DNA from: Streptomyces sp. NBC_01717
Lineage (GTDB): Bacteria; Actinomycetota; Actinomycetes; Streptomycetales; Streptomycetaceae
Reading direction: 5' to 3'
NCBI RefSeq assembly: GCF_036248255.1
Contig: NZ_CP109178.1
Coordinates: 4,030,001-4,094,000, forward strand
DNA: 64,000 bases
A model generated the notes under the pieces. The model saw only the letters and a program-made list of their open reading frames with translations, did not search any database and was not told the DNA's origin. Within the stretch, counting starts at the first letter, position 1, and each line of letters starts with the position of its first letter. The translations under genes and the position numbers were made by a program. This document shows positions 1 through 10,368 of this stretch, piece after piece.

Positions 1-79
1 GAGCCAGATGCGGCGTACGCCGCAGCGCCGCGTCGAACCGTTCGATCTCCGCCACATCGATCCCGACCCCGATGATCAC
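1..79 (-). CDS. acpS: Holo-[acyl-carrier-protein] synthase, N-terminal part only
   Basis: The first 26 codons read VIIGVGIDVAEIERFDAALR and onward on the minus strand, the diagnostic N-terminus of AcpS, with the metal-binding Asp in GIDVAEIERF. AcpS moves 4'-phosphopantetheine from CoA to acyl carrier proteins. The gene runs off the left edge, so the rest is not visible. The start is GTG at 79-77, 24 nt after the glmS stop and preceded by purine-rich GAGTGAG-type sequence, so it is probably cotranscribed with glmS. The piece is too short to appear as a normal open frame; the call rests on the motif and the known glmS-acpS neighbourhood of streptomycetes. Confidence 0.85.
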   Translation of the reverse strand, partial: MIIGVGIDVAEIERFDAALRRTPHLA

Positions 80-103
80 GCGCTCACTCACTCATTCATT
101 GGT

Positions 104-1951
<1,848 letters not shown>

Positions 1952-2179
1952 AACGGTCCTTTCGTGGTCGCCCTCCCCTCGCTTGGCATCGTCGCAGAAG
2001 GGGCGCCGGCCGGCCGCGCCGACGGTCCACGAGGGAGAAGCGGGTACCCGGATTCATCCGGCCGCAGGTGTCGGAGACGGCGGCATCGGTGTGGCCCTGA
2101 CGTGAGGTGAAGTCCCCTCCGATTCCGCGCGGCGGACCGCTGGAAAACTCACCGCCGCACTGTCCGCGCAGGCTGCTAA

Positions 2180-2722
2180 CCTCCGGTTCTTCACCGGGCC
2201 GAGCTGGCCGCCGTCACCGTCGGCGACCTGCGCGACGTGGCCCGCGAGCTGCACTCCACGGCACTGATCCAGGTGCCGGGCCGGGACGTCGAATGGGCCG
2301 GGTTCACGTCCGCCCCGCAGTGGTCCACCACATCCCGGGCCCTCGCGGGAACCACGCACCGCTCCCCCGAGAACGACGACGTGGCACTGGTCGTCGGCCC
2401 CAGGAGCGTCACGCTGCGCACTCCCGGCGGCGAGGTCACCGTGCGGTACGAGGCCTGCGCCGCCCTGCAGGTCTTCCCGGACGGCGCCCGGCACCTCACG
2501 GGCCTCGACGGCTTCACTGTCGCGGTGGAACCGACGCTGTACGACCGGCTCGGCCCCGACCGGGTCGCGGTGATCGACGCGGGGGTGCCGGCCGCCGCGG
2601 TGGTACGGATGCCGGAACGTGACGCCGACTCCATCCCCCGGCCCGCGTCCTCGCCCGGCGGCGGGCTGAAGAGCCGGACCCGGTCCGTACTGCGTTCGCT
2701 GCGGATCGGCCGCAGAAGCTGA
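2180..2722 (+). pseudogene. 5'-truncated remnant resembling the C-terminus of an M16 (insulinase-like) peptidase family protein
   Basis: The frame is open from just after a TAA at 2177-2179 to the TGA at 2722, but its only plausible ordinary start is a GTG at 2237 (161 residues), with no ribosome site. The coding potential clearly begins upstream of that GTG (HRAELAAVTVGDLRDVAREL). The text matches, from memory, the last third of streptomycete insulinase-like family proteins: VEWAGFTSAPQWS, VTVRYEACAALQVFPDGARHL, GFTVAVEPTLY, IPRP. The catalytic M16 N-terminal half (HxxEH) is absent. I read it as the leftover 3' end of a gene that lost about 250-280 codons. Alternatively it is a small expressed gene with an unusual start. 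Confidence 0.5.
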
Positions 2723-2921
2723 TGCCCCCGCGGTGCAGGCAGGGCCCGGTGCCCGGCACAGAAGTGCGGACACCGGGCCCTGTCGTCGACGGCGGCGAGC
2801 TCTGTGTGCTCAGGAAACTCAGCACACAACCGTAGTCGGCATGCCCGGAACGAGCGCTTTCGTCGCCCCACGTGACCGACCCCACCCCCCACTCCGTTAA
2901 AACTCCCGCAACAATGAACCT

Positions 2922-3917
2922 GTGATCACTTCGCCGCCACGGAGCACCCAGCGACGCGCCGAGCACGCTTCGACGCCGTACGTCGACCTGTCGCGTGCCG
3001 AATGGAGTGCCCTGCGCGACAAGACCCCGCTGCCGCTGACGGCCGCCGAGGTCGAGCAGCTGCGCGGGCTCGGGGACGTCATCGACCTCGACGAGGTGCG
3101 GGACGTCTACCTGCCGCTCTCCCGGCTCCTGAACCTCTACGTCCAGGCCACCTCCGGCCTGCGCGGCGCCCTCAACACCTTCCTCGGGGACGCGGGCAAC
3201 GGCCACGGAGCGCAGCGCGGCACTCCTTTCGTCATAGGGGTCGCGGGCAGTGTCGCCGTCGGCAAGTCCACCAGTGCCCGTATCCTCCAGGCGCTGCTGG
3301 CCCGCTGGCCCGAGCACCCCCGGGTCGAGCTGGTGACCACGGACGGGTTCCTGCTGCCGATGAAGGAGCTCCAGGCGCGCGGGCTGATGTCGCGCAAAGG
3401 GTTCCCGGAGTCGTACGACCGACGCGCCCTGACCCGTTTCGTCGCCGACATCAAGGCCGGCAAGGACGAGGTGACGGCGCCCGTCTACTCGCACCTGATC
3501 TACGACATCGTGCCGGGCGAGCGGCTCACCGTGCGCCGCCCCGACATCCTGATCGTCGAGGGCCTCAACGTGCTGCAGCCCGCGCTGCCCGGCAAGGACG
3601 GCCGCACCAGGGTCGGGCTCGCCGACTACTTCGACTTCAGTGTGTACGTGGACGCGCGGGCCGAGGACATCGAGACCTGGTATCTCAACCGCTTCCGCAA
3701 GCTGCGCGAGACCGCGTTCCAGAACCCGTTCTCGTACTTCCGCAAGTACACACAGGTCTCCGAGGAGGAGGCCATGGAATACGCCCGCACGATGTGGCGG
3801 ACCATCAACAAGCCCAATCTGCTGGAAAATGTGGCCCCCACCCGGGGCCGTGCCACCCTGGTGCTGCGCAAGGGCCCGGATCACAAGGTCCAACGTCTGT
3901 CACTGCGCAAACTCTGA
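2922..3917 (+). CDS. coaA: Type I pantothenate kinase
   Basis: It phosphorylates pantothenate with ATP, the first and rate-controlling step of coenzyme A synthesis, in the cytosol. The 331-residue protein has the P-loop GSVAVGKS at about residues 109-116, the DGFLLP segment, YDIVPG, a long EGLNVLQ strand and the C-terminal [11 protein letters not shown] region, all typical of bacterial CoaA. The start is GTG. No Shine-Dalgarno sequence lies in front of it (the upstream bases are ACAATGAACCT), so a leaderless or weakly initiated message is possible. The DUF389 gene follows after 26 nt, probably in the same transcript. Confidence 0.96.
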   Translation: MITSPPRSTQRRAEHASTPYVDLSRAEWSALRDKTPLPLTAAEVEQLRGLGDVIDLDEVRDVYLPLSRLLNLYVQATSGLRGALNTFLGDAGNGHGAQRGTPFVIGVAGSVAVGKSTSARILQALLARWPEHPRVELVTTDGFLLPMKELQARGLMSRKGFPESYDRRALTRFVADIKAGKDEVTAPVYSHLIYDIVPGERLTVRRPDILIVEGLNVLQPALPGKDGRTRVGLADYFDFSVYVDARAEDIETWYLNRFRKLRETAFQNPFSYFRKYTQVSEEEAMEYARTMWRTINKPNLLENVAPTRGRATLVLRKGPDHKVQRLSLRKL

Positions 3918-3943
3918 GAGCCCGACCTCCCGGGAGTACCCGC

Positions 3944-4888
3944 GTGCTGCACCTGCGCCTGATCGTCCCCGCCGACCGTACGGACGAGGTGCTGCATCTC
4001 GTCGAGCGCACGGTCGGCACCACGCATCTGGTGGTACTGCCCGCGGCCGCCCGTGACCCGGCGGGCGATGTGGTGCTGTTCGATGTGGCGCGCGAGGCGG
4101 GTGACGAGCTGATCGGCGGCCTGCGCGCGCTCGGTATCGACAAGTCCGGTTCGATCACCGTCGAGCACTCGGACCTGACCCTCTCTGCCCGCGCCGACCT
4201 GGCCGAGGAGGAGGCACCGGGCGAGGGTGTGGACGCCGTGCTGTGGGAGAAGCTGACGGACGCGACCCACGAGGAGTCGACGTTCAGCATCACCTATGCG
4301 GCATTTCTCGCGGTCGCGACGATGCTCGCCGCCTGCGGTGTGATGCTCGACAACGCGATCCTGATCGTGGGCGCCATGGCGGTGGGCCCGGAGTTCGGAC
4401 CGCTGGCCGGCATCTCCACGGCGCTGGTGCAGCGTGCCCCGCGTCTGGCGTGGCGGTCGCTGTGGACGCTGATCGCCGGGTTCGCCGTCGCGATAGTGGT
4501 GACGGTCGGGTTCGCGTGGATGATGAACGCCTTCGGGCTGTTCACGGAGGCGATGATCGAGGCGGCCCGGCCCAACACGGCGTTCATCTGGAAGCCGGAC
4601 CGGATGTCGTTCGTGGTGGCGTTCCTGGCGGGCATCGCCGGGACGCTCTCCCTCACCTCGACGAAGTCCGGGGCGCTGATCGGCGTCGCGATCTCGGTGA
4701 CGACCGTGCCGGCCGCGGCCAATGCAGCGGTGGCGTTCAGTTACCAGGACTACAGGCAGATGTCGGGCTCGGTGGGCCAGCTGATGGCGAACCTCGGCGG
4801 GATCGTGCTCGCGGGGACGCTGACGCTGCTGCTCCAGAAGGCGCTGTGGGCAGCCCAGCGCCGCCGGACCTCCGCCGGCCGGTCCTGA
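3944..4888 (+). CDS. DUF389 family integral membrane protein
   Basis: The 314-residue product starts at GTG 3944, with GGGAG about 9 nt upstream. The first ~120 residues look soluble and alternate beta and alpha, starting LHLRLIVPADRTDEVLHLVE. A membrane domain follows, with segments such as AFLAVATMLAACGVMLDNAILIVGAMAVGPEFGP and LAGIAGTLSLTSTKSGALIGVAISVTTVPA, which are the hallmarks of DUF389 (YfjC/TIGR00341-like) proteins. The biochemical function of the family is not established; a transport or sensing role is only a guess. The frame stays open upstream through coaA, but that part is coaA read in another frame. Confidence 0.9.
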   Translation: MLHLRLIVPADRTDEVLHLVERTVGTTHLVVLPAAARDPAGDVVLFDVAREAGDELIGGLRALGIDKSGSITVEHSDLTLSARADLAEEEAPGEGVDAVLWEKLTDATHEESTFSITYAAFLAVATMLAACGVMLDNAILIVGAMAVGPEFGPLAGISTALVQRAPRLAWRSLWTLIAGFAVAIVVTVGFAWMMNAFGLFTEAMIEAARPNTAFIWKPDRMSFVVAFLAGIAGTLSLTSTKSGALIGVAISVTTVPAAANAAVAFSYQDYRQMSGSVGQLMANLGGIVLAGTLTLLLQKALWAAQRRRTSAGRS

Positions 4889-4897
4889 GGAGAAGCA

Positions 4898-4943
4898 GAA
4901 CGCCGGAGGGGCCCGATACGAGCATCGGGCCCCTCAGGCGTTC
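4898..4943. terminator. Convergent bidirectional terminator between the DUF389 gene and glmM
   Basis: Arms GAACGCC-x-GAGGGGCCCGAT and ATCGGGCCCCTC-x-GGCGTTC form a 19-bp stem with one mismatch and a 6-nt loop. It begins 9 nt past the DUF389 stop and ends 20 nt before the glmM stop, so it can serve both converging transcripts. No U-tract is present, which is common in this GC range. Confidence 0.85.
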
Positions 4944-4963
4944 AGTGGCAGCGGGACGACGCG

Positions 4964-6325
4964 CTACCCGAGCGCGGACTTCACCACATCGGCCAGCCGC
5001 CCGGCGACAGACCGCGCCTGCTCGATGTCGGCCGCCTCGACCATGACCCGCACCAGCGGCTCGGTGCCCGACTGACGCAGCAGTACGCGGCCGGTGTCAC
5101 CCAGCTCGCGCTCCGCCTCGTCGATCGCGGCCGCCAGCTCCGCCGACGTCTCCACCCGGGACTTGTCGACGTCCGGGACGTTGATCAGGATCTGCGGGAG
5201 TCGCTGCATGACGCCGGCGAGTTCGGCGAGCGTACGGCCGGTGGCGACGACCCGGGCCGCCAGCAGCAGACCGGTCAGCGTGCCGTCACCGGTCGTGGCG
5301 TGGTCGAGGACGATGACATGGCCGGACTGCTCGCCACCCAGCGCGAAACCCTCGGCCTTCATCGACTCCAGTACGTACCGGTCGCCGACGGCGGTCTGGA
5401 CGACGTGTATGCCCTCGCGCTCCATGGCGATCTTGAAGCCGAGGTTGGACATGACCGTCCCGACCACGGTGTCCTTGCGCAGCTGCCCGGCCTCGCGCAT
5501 GGCGAGGGCGAGCACGGCCAGGATCTGGTCGCCGTCGACCTCCTCGCCCGAGGCGTCCACGGCGAGGCAGCGGTCGGCGTCGCCGTCGTGCGCGATACCG
5601 AAGTCGGCGCCGTGCTCGACGACGGCGGCCTTCAGCAGGTCCAGATGGGTGGACCCGCAGCCGGCGTTGATGTTCAGACCGTCCGGGGCCGCACCGATCG
5701 TGATCACCTCGGCGCCGGCCCGCGCGAAGGCCTCGGGCGAGACGCGGGCGGCCGCGCCGTGCGCCTCGTCGAGGACGATCTTCAGCCCGTCGAGCCGGTT
5801 CGGCAGGACCGCGACGAGGTGCGCCACATACCGGTCGAAGCCTTCCGCGTACTCCGTGACACGGCCCACACCGGCACCGGTCGGACGCTCCCACGGCGCA
5901 CCGGTGCGGTGCTGCTCGTACAGGGTCTCGATCCGGTCCTCGAGCTCGTCGGAGAGCTTGTGACCACCTCGAGCGATGAACTTGACCCCGTTGTCCGGCA
6001 TGGCGTTGTGGCTGGCGGAGAGCATCACGCCGAGGTCGGCGCCCAGCGCGCCGGTGAGGTACGCCACCGCGGGGGTGGGCAGCACACCGACGCGCAGGAC
6101 GTCCACGCCGGCGCTCGCCAGACCGGCCACGACAGCGGCCTCCAGGAACTCTCCGGACGCGCGTGGGTCACGGCCCACCACGGCTGTCGCCCGCCGCCCA
6201 CCGTCGAGGGTGCCCGTCTCAGCAAGCACATGCGCCGCAGCGACCGACAGACCGAGCGCGAGCTCGGCCGTCAGATCCGCATTGGCGACACCGCGTACAC
6301 CGTCCGTGCCGAAGAGTCGTCCCAC
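4964..6325 (-). CDS. glmM: Phosphoglucosamine mutase
   Basis: It interconverts glucosamine-6-phosphate and glucosamine-1-phosphate, the step after GlmS. The 453-residue protein starts [15 protein letters not shown]. The active-site phosphoserine motif is SASHN (Ser105), the Mg2+ loop is DGDADR, the sugar-binding loop is GGEQSGH and the phosphate loop is [15 protein letters not shown] chose GTG at 6325 because GGAGGA lies 5 nt upstream and GlmM proteins begin at this GRLFGTDG block. A longer frame would add 21 residues without homology. It sits downstream of rplM-rpsI on the same strand, separated from them by a terminator hairpin. Confidence 0.96.
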   Translation of the reverse strand: MGRLFGTDGVRGVANADLTAELALGLSVAAAHVLAETGTLDGGRRATAVVGRDPRASGEFLEAAVVAGLASAGVDVLRVGVLPTPAVAYLTGALGADLGVMLSASHNAMPDNGVKFIARGGHKLSDELEDRIETLYEQHRTGAPWERPTGAGVGRVTEYAEGFDRYVAHLVAVLPNRLDGLKIVLDEAHGAAARVSPEAFARAGAEVITIGAAPDGLNINAGCGSTHLDLLKAAVVEHGADFGIAHDGDADRCLAVDASGEEVDGDQILAVLALAMREAGQLRKDTVVGTVMSNLGFKIAMEREGIHVVQTAVGDRYVLESMKAEGFALGGEQSGHVIVLDHATTGDGTLTGLLLAARVVATGRTLAELAGVMQRLPQILINVPDVDKSRVETSAELAAAIDEAERELGDTGRVLLRQSGTEPLVRVMVEAADIEQARSVAGRLADVVKSALG

Positions 6326-6504
6326 TGGTGTCCTCCGAAGATGCTCCGAAACCGAACCGCAAAAACAAAACAAGCCAACACAAGTCAAAACGACTCAGGG
6401 CAAGACGCAAGGCGAGACGCGTGGCAGCGCGAAGAATGATGCCGACCAGGGCGGGCCTATGAACGTCTCATGCCGTTATACGCCCGAGGGCGTCTATAGA
6501 CGAA

Positions 6505-6537
6505 CGCCCCGGAGGCACGAGAAGTGCCGCCGGGGCG
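6505..6537 (-). terminator. Terminator downstream of rplM-rpsI
   Basis: Arms of 14 nt (CGCCCCGG-x-GGCAC and GTGCC-x-CCGGGGCG) enclose GAGAA, 28 nt after the rpsI stop. Further along lie a shorter stem (6480-6493, ACGCCC/GGGCGT) and a 12-bp palindrome at 6491-6502 (CGTCTATAGACG), which may add to termination ahead of glmM. Confidence 0.8.
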
Positions 6538-6564
6538 AACGTGTAAAGCAGCTGAGCAGGCGGA

Positions 6565-7092
6565 TTAGCGCTTGCTGTACTGCGGGGCCTTACGGGCCTT
6601 CTTGAGACCGGCCTTCTTGCGCTCGACCGCACGGTCGTCGCGGGAGAGGAAGCCTGCCTTCTTCAGCGGGGCGCGGTTGTTGTCCACGTCCGCCTCGTTC
6701 AGCGCACGGGCGACACCGAGGCGCAGGGCACCGGCCTGACCCGAGACGCCGCCACCCGAGATGCGGGCGATGACGTCGTAGCGGTTGTCGAGCTCGAGCA
6801 CCTTGAAGGGCTCGTTGACTTCCTGCTGGTGCACCTTGTTGGGGAAGTAGTCCTCAAGGGTGCGACCGTTGATCTTCCACTTGCCGGTGCCCGGAACGAT
6901 CCGGACGCGGGCGATGGCGTTCTTCCGACGGCCAAGGCCGGCGGCGGGCTGCGGGTCGCCGAAGCGGGACGCCAGCGACTCGCTGGTGTACTCGCCCTCG
7001 ACGGGAACCTCGGACTCGAAGGTGGTCACCTCGGCGAAGACCTCTTCGCCCTCGGTGCCCTCGATGGGGTTCTCAACAGTGGTCTCGGCCAC
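6565..7092 (-). CDS. rpsI: 30S ribosomal protein S9
   Basis: S9 sits in the head of the small subunit with its C-terminal tail reaching the P-site tRNA. The 175-residue protein ends in the conserved basic tail [12 protein letters not shown] and contains [12 protein letters not shown] and [16 protein letters not shown]. It is about 45 residues longer than E. coli S9 because of an acidic N-terminal extension ([16 protein letters not shown]), which is usual in actinobacteria. It follows rplM by 44 nt, the universal L13-S9 pair. Confidence 0.97.
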   Translation of the reverse strand: MAETTVENPIEGTEGEEVFAEVTTFESEVPVEGEYTSESLASRFGDPQPAAGLGRRKNAIARVRIVPGTGKWKINGRTLEDYFPNKVHQQEVNEPFKVLELDNRYDVIARISGGGVSGQAGALRLGVARALNEADVDNNRAPLKKAGFLSRDDRAVERKKAGLKKARKAPQYSKR

Positions 7093-7136
7093 GATTCTCC
7101 TCAGATCTTTCTTTATGTCTTAGGGGGAGGCCGGAA

Positions 7137-7580
7137 CTACTGCGCGACCTGGGTGATCTCGAACGGGACCGGCTGCTGAGCAGCGTGCGGGTGCTGGTCG
7201 CCCGCGTAGACCTTGAGCTTCGAGAGCATCTGACGGCCCAGGGTGTTCTTGGGGATCATGCCCTTGATGGCCTTCTCGATGGCCTTCTCCGGGTTCTTGG
7301 AGAGCAGCTCGTCGTAACGCACGGAGCGCAGACCACCCGGGAACCCGGAGTGGCGGTACGCCATCTTCTGGGTCTTCTTGTTGCCGGAGAGGTGAACCTT
7401 CTCGGCGTTGATGATGATGACGAAGTCACCCATGTCCATGTGGGGGGCGTAAATCGCCTTGTGCTTGCCTCGAAGGAGGTTCGCGGCCGTGGTGGCCAGA
7501 CGACCCAGGACGATGTCCTCGGCGTCGATGATGTGCCACTGGCGAGTGACATCGCCGGGCTTGGGGCTGTACGTACGCAC
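7137..7580 (-). CDS. rplM: 50S ribosomal protein L13
   Basis: This early-assembly 23S rRNA-binding protein has 147 residues. Landmarks are [42 protein letters not shown] and [16 protein letters not shown]. The start is GTG at 7580 with GAAGG about 8 nt upstream. It is the first gene of the rplM-rpsI unit; the 228-nt space upstream (7581-7808) should hold its promoter, but I could not fix -35/-10 boxes with confidence. Confidence 0.97.
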   Translation of the reverse strand: MRTYSPKPGDVTRQWHIIDAEDIVLGRLATTAANLLRGKHKAIYAPHMDMGDFVIIINAEKVHLSGNKKTQKMAYRHSGFPGGLRSVRYDELLSKNPEKAIEKAIKGMIPKNTLGRQMLSKLKVYAGDQHPHAAQQPVPFEITQVAQ

Positions 7581-7808
7581 TTCGTAGCCTTCGCTTCTTC
7601 AGTGGATGAGGTCCAGACACATGGCACCCCTGAAGCGATCATGCAGCTGGGGCCCACAATGCCGGGAACGCTGTCCGTATGCGAGCCACTGGTAACTGCT
7701 CCAGAGAACCTACGTAAGGGCTCTTCGCGTGAGAACGACGAAGCCGATACGTATAACAACCCCCGACAGTACCCGCCCCGCCCGGGACGGGTCAAAACGC
7801 GCCGCCCC

Positions 7809-9428
7809 TTACCGCGCCCGCTCCACCCGTCGCTCGTCCCACACCGGCTCTGCGGTCTCCCGCACCACCCCGTCCGACCCGAACACCAGATAGCGGTCGA
7901 ACGACTTCGCGAACCACCGGTCGTGCGTGACGGCCATCACGGTCCCGTCGTACGCCTCGAGACCGTCCTGCAGCGCCTCCGCCGACTCCAGGTCCAGGTT
8001 GTCCGTCGGCTCGTCCAGCAGCAGCGCGGTGGTCCCCGCCAGCTCCAGCAGCAGGATCTGGAACCGCGCCTGCTGCCCGCCGGACAGCTTCTCGAAGGGC
8101 TGGTCCCCCTGCCGCTCGAGCTCGTACCGGCGCAGTACGGACATGGCCCCGCCCCGGTCCTTCGCGTGCTCGGTCCACAGGATCTCGACGAGCGTGTGCC
8201 CCATCAGCTCCGGGTGGGCGTGCGTCTGCGCGAAGTGCCCGGCCACGACCCGCGCGCCCAGCTTCCACTCGCCCGTGTGCGCCACCGGCTCCCCGGCCAG
8301 CAGCCGCAGGAAGTGCGACTTGCCCGACCCGTTCGAGCCGAGGACGGCGACCCGTTCCCCGTAGAAGATCTCCAGGTCGAACGGTTTCATCAGCCCGGTC
8401 AGTTCGAGCCCCTTGCAGGTCACAGCCCGCACCCCGGTCCGGCCACCGCGCAGCCGCATCTTGATGTCCTGCTCGCGCGGCGGCTCCGGCGGCGGCCCCG
8501 CGTCCTCGAACTTCTTGAAGCGGGTCTGCATGGCCCGGTAGCGCGACGCCATGTCGGGGCTGATCGCCGCCTGCTGCCGCAGCCGGTGGACCAGCGCCTT
8601 CAGCCTGGCGTGCTCCTCCTCCCAGCGCCGCAGCAGCTCCTCGAACCGTGCGAACCGGTCCTTGCGGGCCTGGTGGTACGTGTCGAAGCCGGCGCCGTGC
8701 ACCCACACGTCGCTGCCCGCCGGGCTGGGCTCCACGCTGACGATCTTCTCGGCGGCCCGGGACAGCAGCTCCCGGTCGTGGGAGACGAAGAGCACCGTCT
8801 TCCGCGTCTCCTTGAGCTTCGACTCCAGCCACCGCTTGCCGGGGACGTCGAGGTAGTTGTCCGGCTCGTCGAGCAGCAGCACCTCGTCCGGACCGCGCAG
8901 CAGCGCCTCCAGCACGAGCCGCTTCTGCTCACCGCCGCTGAGCGTCCGCAGCTCACGCCACTGCGCCTTCTCGTACGGAACGCCGAGCGCGGCCATGGTG
9001 CACATGTCCCACACCGTCTCGGCCTCGTATCCGCGGGCCTCCGCCCAGTCACTGAGCGCCTGCGCGTACTTCATCTGCGCGGCCTCGTCGTCGACGGTGA
9101 GGATCAGCTCCTCGGCCCTGTCGACCGCCTGCGCGGCCTCACGGATGCGCGGCTGGGCGACGGAGACGAGCAGATCCCTGACCGTACGGTCGTCCCGGAC
9201 CGAGCCCACGAACTGCGGCATCACCCCGAGCCCGCCGCTCACCGATACCGTGCCGCCGTGCGGCTGGAGCTCCCCGGACAGGAGCCGCAGCAGCGTCGTC
9301 TTCCCGGCGCCGTTCGCCCCGACGAGGGCGACGACGGCCCCGTCCGCGACCCGGAACGAAGCATCGCCGAGCAGCACCCGCCCGTCCGGTAGGTAGTACT
9401 CCAGATGGCCCGCTTCAAGATGTCCCAT
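7809..9428 (-). CDS. ABC-F family ATPase (tandem ATP-binding cassettes, no membrane domain)
   Basis: The 539-residue protein has two ATPase domains and no transmembrane segment. The first cassette has Walker A GANGAGKT (37-44), signature LSGGEQ (163-168) and Walker B LLLDEPD (184-190). The second has GSNGSGKS (364-371), LSGGQQ near 448 and LLLDEPT near 469. A charged linker (about 255-320) lies between. ABC-F proteins usually act on ribosomes, either as translation factors or in antibiotic protection; which applies here is not clear. I prefer the start MGHLEAGHLEYY at 9428 over an upstream in-frame codon five residues earlier. It is divergent from the next gene, with starts only 67 nt apart. 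Confidence 0.9.
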   Translation of the reverse strand: MGHLEAGHLEYYLPDGRVLLGDASFRVADGAVVALVGANGAGKTTLLRLLSGELQPHGGTVSVSGGLGVMPQFVGSVRDDRTVRDLLVSVAQPRIREAAQAVDRAEELILTVDDEAAQMKYAQALSDWAEARGYEAETVWDMCTMAALGVPYEKAQWRELRTLSGGEQKRLVLEALLRGPDEVLLLDEPDNYLDVPGKRWLESKLKETRKTVLFVSHDRELLSRAAEKIVSVEPSPAGSDVWVHGAGFDTYHQARKDRFARFEELLRRWEEEHARLKALVHRLRQQAAISPDMASRYRAMQTRFKKFEDAGPPPEPPREQDIKMRLRGGRTGVRAVTCKGLELTGLMKPFDLEIFYGERVAVLGSNGSGKSHFLRLLAGEPVAHTGEWKLGARVVAGHFAQTHAHPELMGHTLVEILWTEHAKDRGGAMSVLRRYELERQGDQPFEKLSGGQQARFQILLLELAGTTALLLDEPTDNLDLESAEALQDGLEAYDGTVMAVTHDRWFAKSFDRYLVFGSDGVVRETAEPVWDERRVERAR

Positions 9429-9482
9429 GCACAGCATTGTCACGGCCCGCGAAGCCCTGGCCCAACCGGTTTACGTTCCGTC

Positions 9483-9488
9483 TAGGAT
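9483..9488 (+). promoter_or_regulatory. Likely -10 box (TAGGAT) of a leaderless transcript
   Basis: TAGGAT is an excellent streptomycete -10 match and ends 7 nt before the ATG at 9496. Transcription would then start at or next to the initiation codon, and no Shine-Dalgarno sequence is present. No good -35 box is visible at the normal spacing. Confidence 0.6.
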
Positions 9489-9495
9489 TCGCCGC

Positions 9496-10350
9496 ATGAG
9501 CTTTGGGCAAGGGGGGCCCTCCTGGGGGCCCGGGGGCAATCAGACTCCGGACTGGGCAGCGCTGGCCGAGGCATCCGCCGCGCGGAGCCGTCGTAGGAAG
9601 TGGCTGCTGATCGGCGGCGGCGCGCTCGCCACCGCCGCGGTCGCGGCAATCGTCGCCACAGCCGTCATCTCGACCGACAACAACGGCGGCTCCACCGGCT
9701 CGGACACGAACGCGAGCCGGCTGCCGGGACCCGCCGATCTGCCGACCGACTCGGCCGCGCCCGAGCCGTCCTTCTCCACGGTGGCGCCGCCGCCCCCGCC
9801 GGACCCGAAGGACTACGTCTCCGACGTGAAGAAGGACAGGGCGCCGCTCACCATCGACTCCTTCTACCCGGGAAAGAAGCTCACGATGGGCGACCGCGTG
9901 TACGCCAAGGGCGCCACGCACCGCACCACGAACTGCGCGGCGACCACGCAGGGCGCGCTCGGCTCGATCCTCATGAACAACGGTTGCGACCAGGTCATCC
10001 GTGCCACGTACAGCAGGGCAGGGGTCGCCGTGACCGTCGGTGTCGCGGTCTTCGAGACGGAGGCGCAGGCGAAGAAGTCGGCGCAGCAGGCGTCCGGCGG
10101 CCTGGCCTCGCTGAGCGGCGCGGGCGTGCCGACGTTCTGCCGCGGTGGTTCGATCTGCCGTCGTACCACCAACTGGTACGGCCGCTACGCGTACTTCACC
10201 ATCGGCGGTTTCACGAACGGCAAGAACGTCTCCAAGGCCGACAAGAACGTCTTCACCGTCGGCGACGACCTACGGAACTTCACATTCCGTCAGATACGCC
10301 ACCGCGGCGAGGTCCAGGCCTCCGCCGCGGCCACCGCGTCGACCGGCTGA
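9496..10350 (+). CDS. Single-pass membrane protein with an extracytoplasmic domain, function unknown
   Basis: The 284-residue protein has a Gly/Pro-rich cytoplasmic N-terminus, a basic stretch (ARSRRRKW) at about 30-37, one membrane span (LLIGGGALATAAVAAIVATAVI), a Ser/Pro-rich linker ending PPPPPDPKDY, and then a soluble extracytoplasmic domain of about 180 residues. That domain has four cysteines, at NCAATTQG, NNGCDQV and FCRGGSICRR, that could form disulfides. I do not recognise the domain. The next gene follows after 18 nt, so the two are probably one operon. Confidence 0.8.
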   Translation: MSFGQGGPSWGPGGNQTPDWAALAEASAARSRRRKWLLIGGGALATAAVAAIVATAVISTDNNGGSTGSDTNASRLPGPADLPTDSAAPEPSFSTVAPPPPPDPKDYVSDVKKDRAPLTIDSFYPGKKLTMGDRVYAKGATHRTTNCAATTQGALGSILMNNGCDQVIRATYSRAGVAVTVGVAVFETEAQAKKSAQQASGGLASLSGAGVPTFCRGGSICRRTTNWYGRYAYFTIGGFTNGKNVSKADKNVFTVGDDLRNFTFRQIRHRGEVQASAAATASTG

Positions 10351-10368
10351 TCCGGTCCCGAAGACGTC

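Noticed and set aside
1952..2236. Possible glmS ribozyme or riboswitch in the glmS leader
   Set aside because: No glmS-ribozyme core or pseudoknot is recognisable, and this ribozyme is known mainly from Firmicutes.
2107..2622. A 171-codon plus-strand frame overlapping the M16 remnant
   Set aside because: Arg/Pro/Gly-rich translation without similarity; the other frame reads the M16-like C-terminus.
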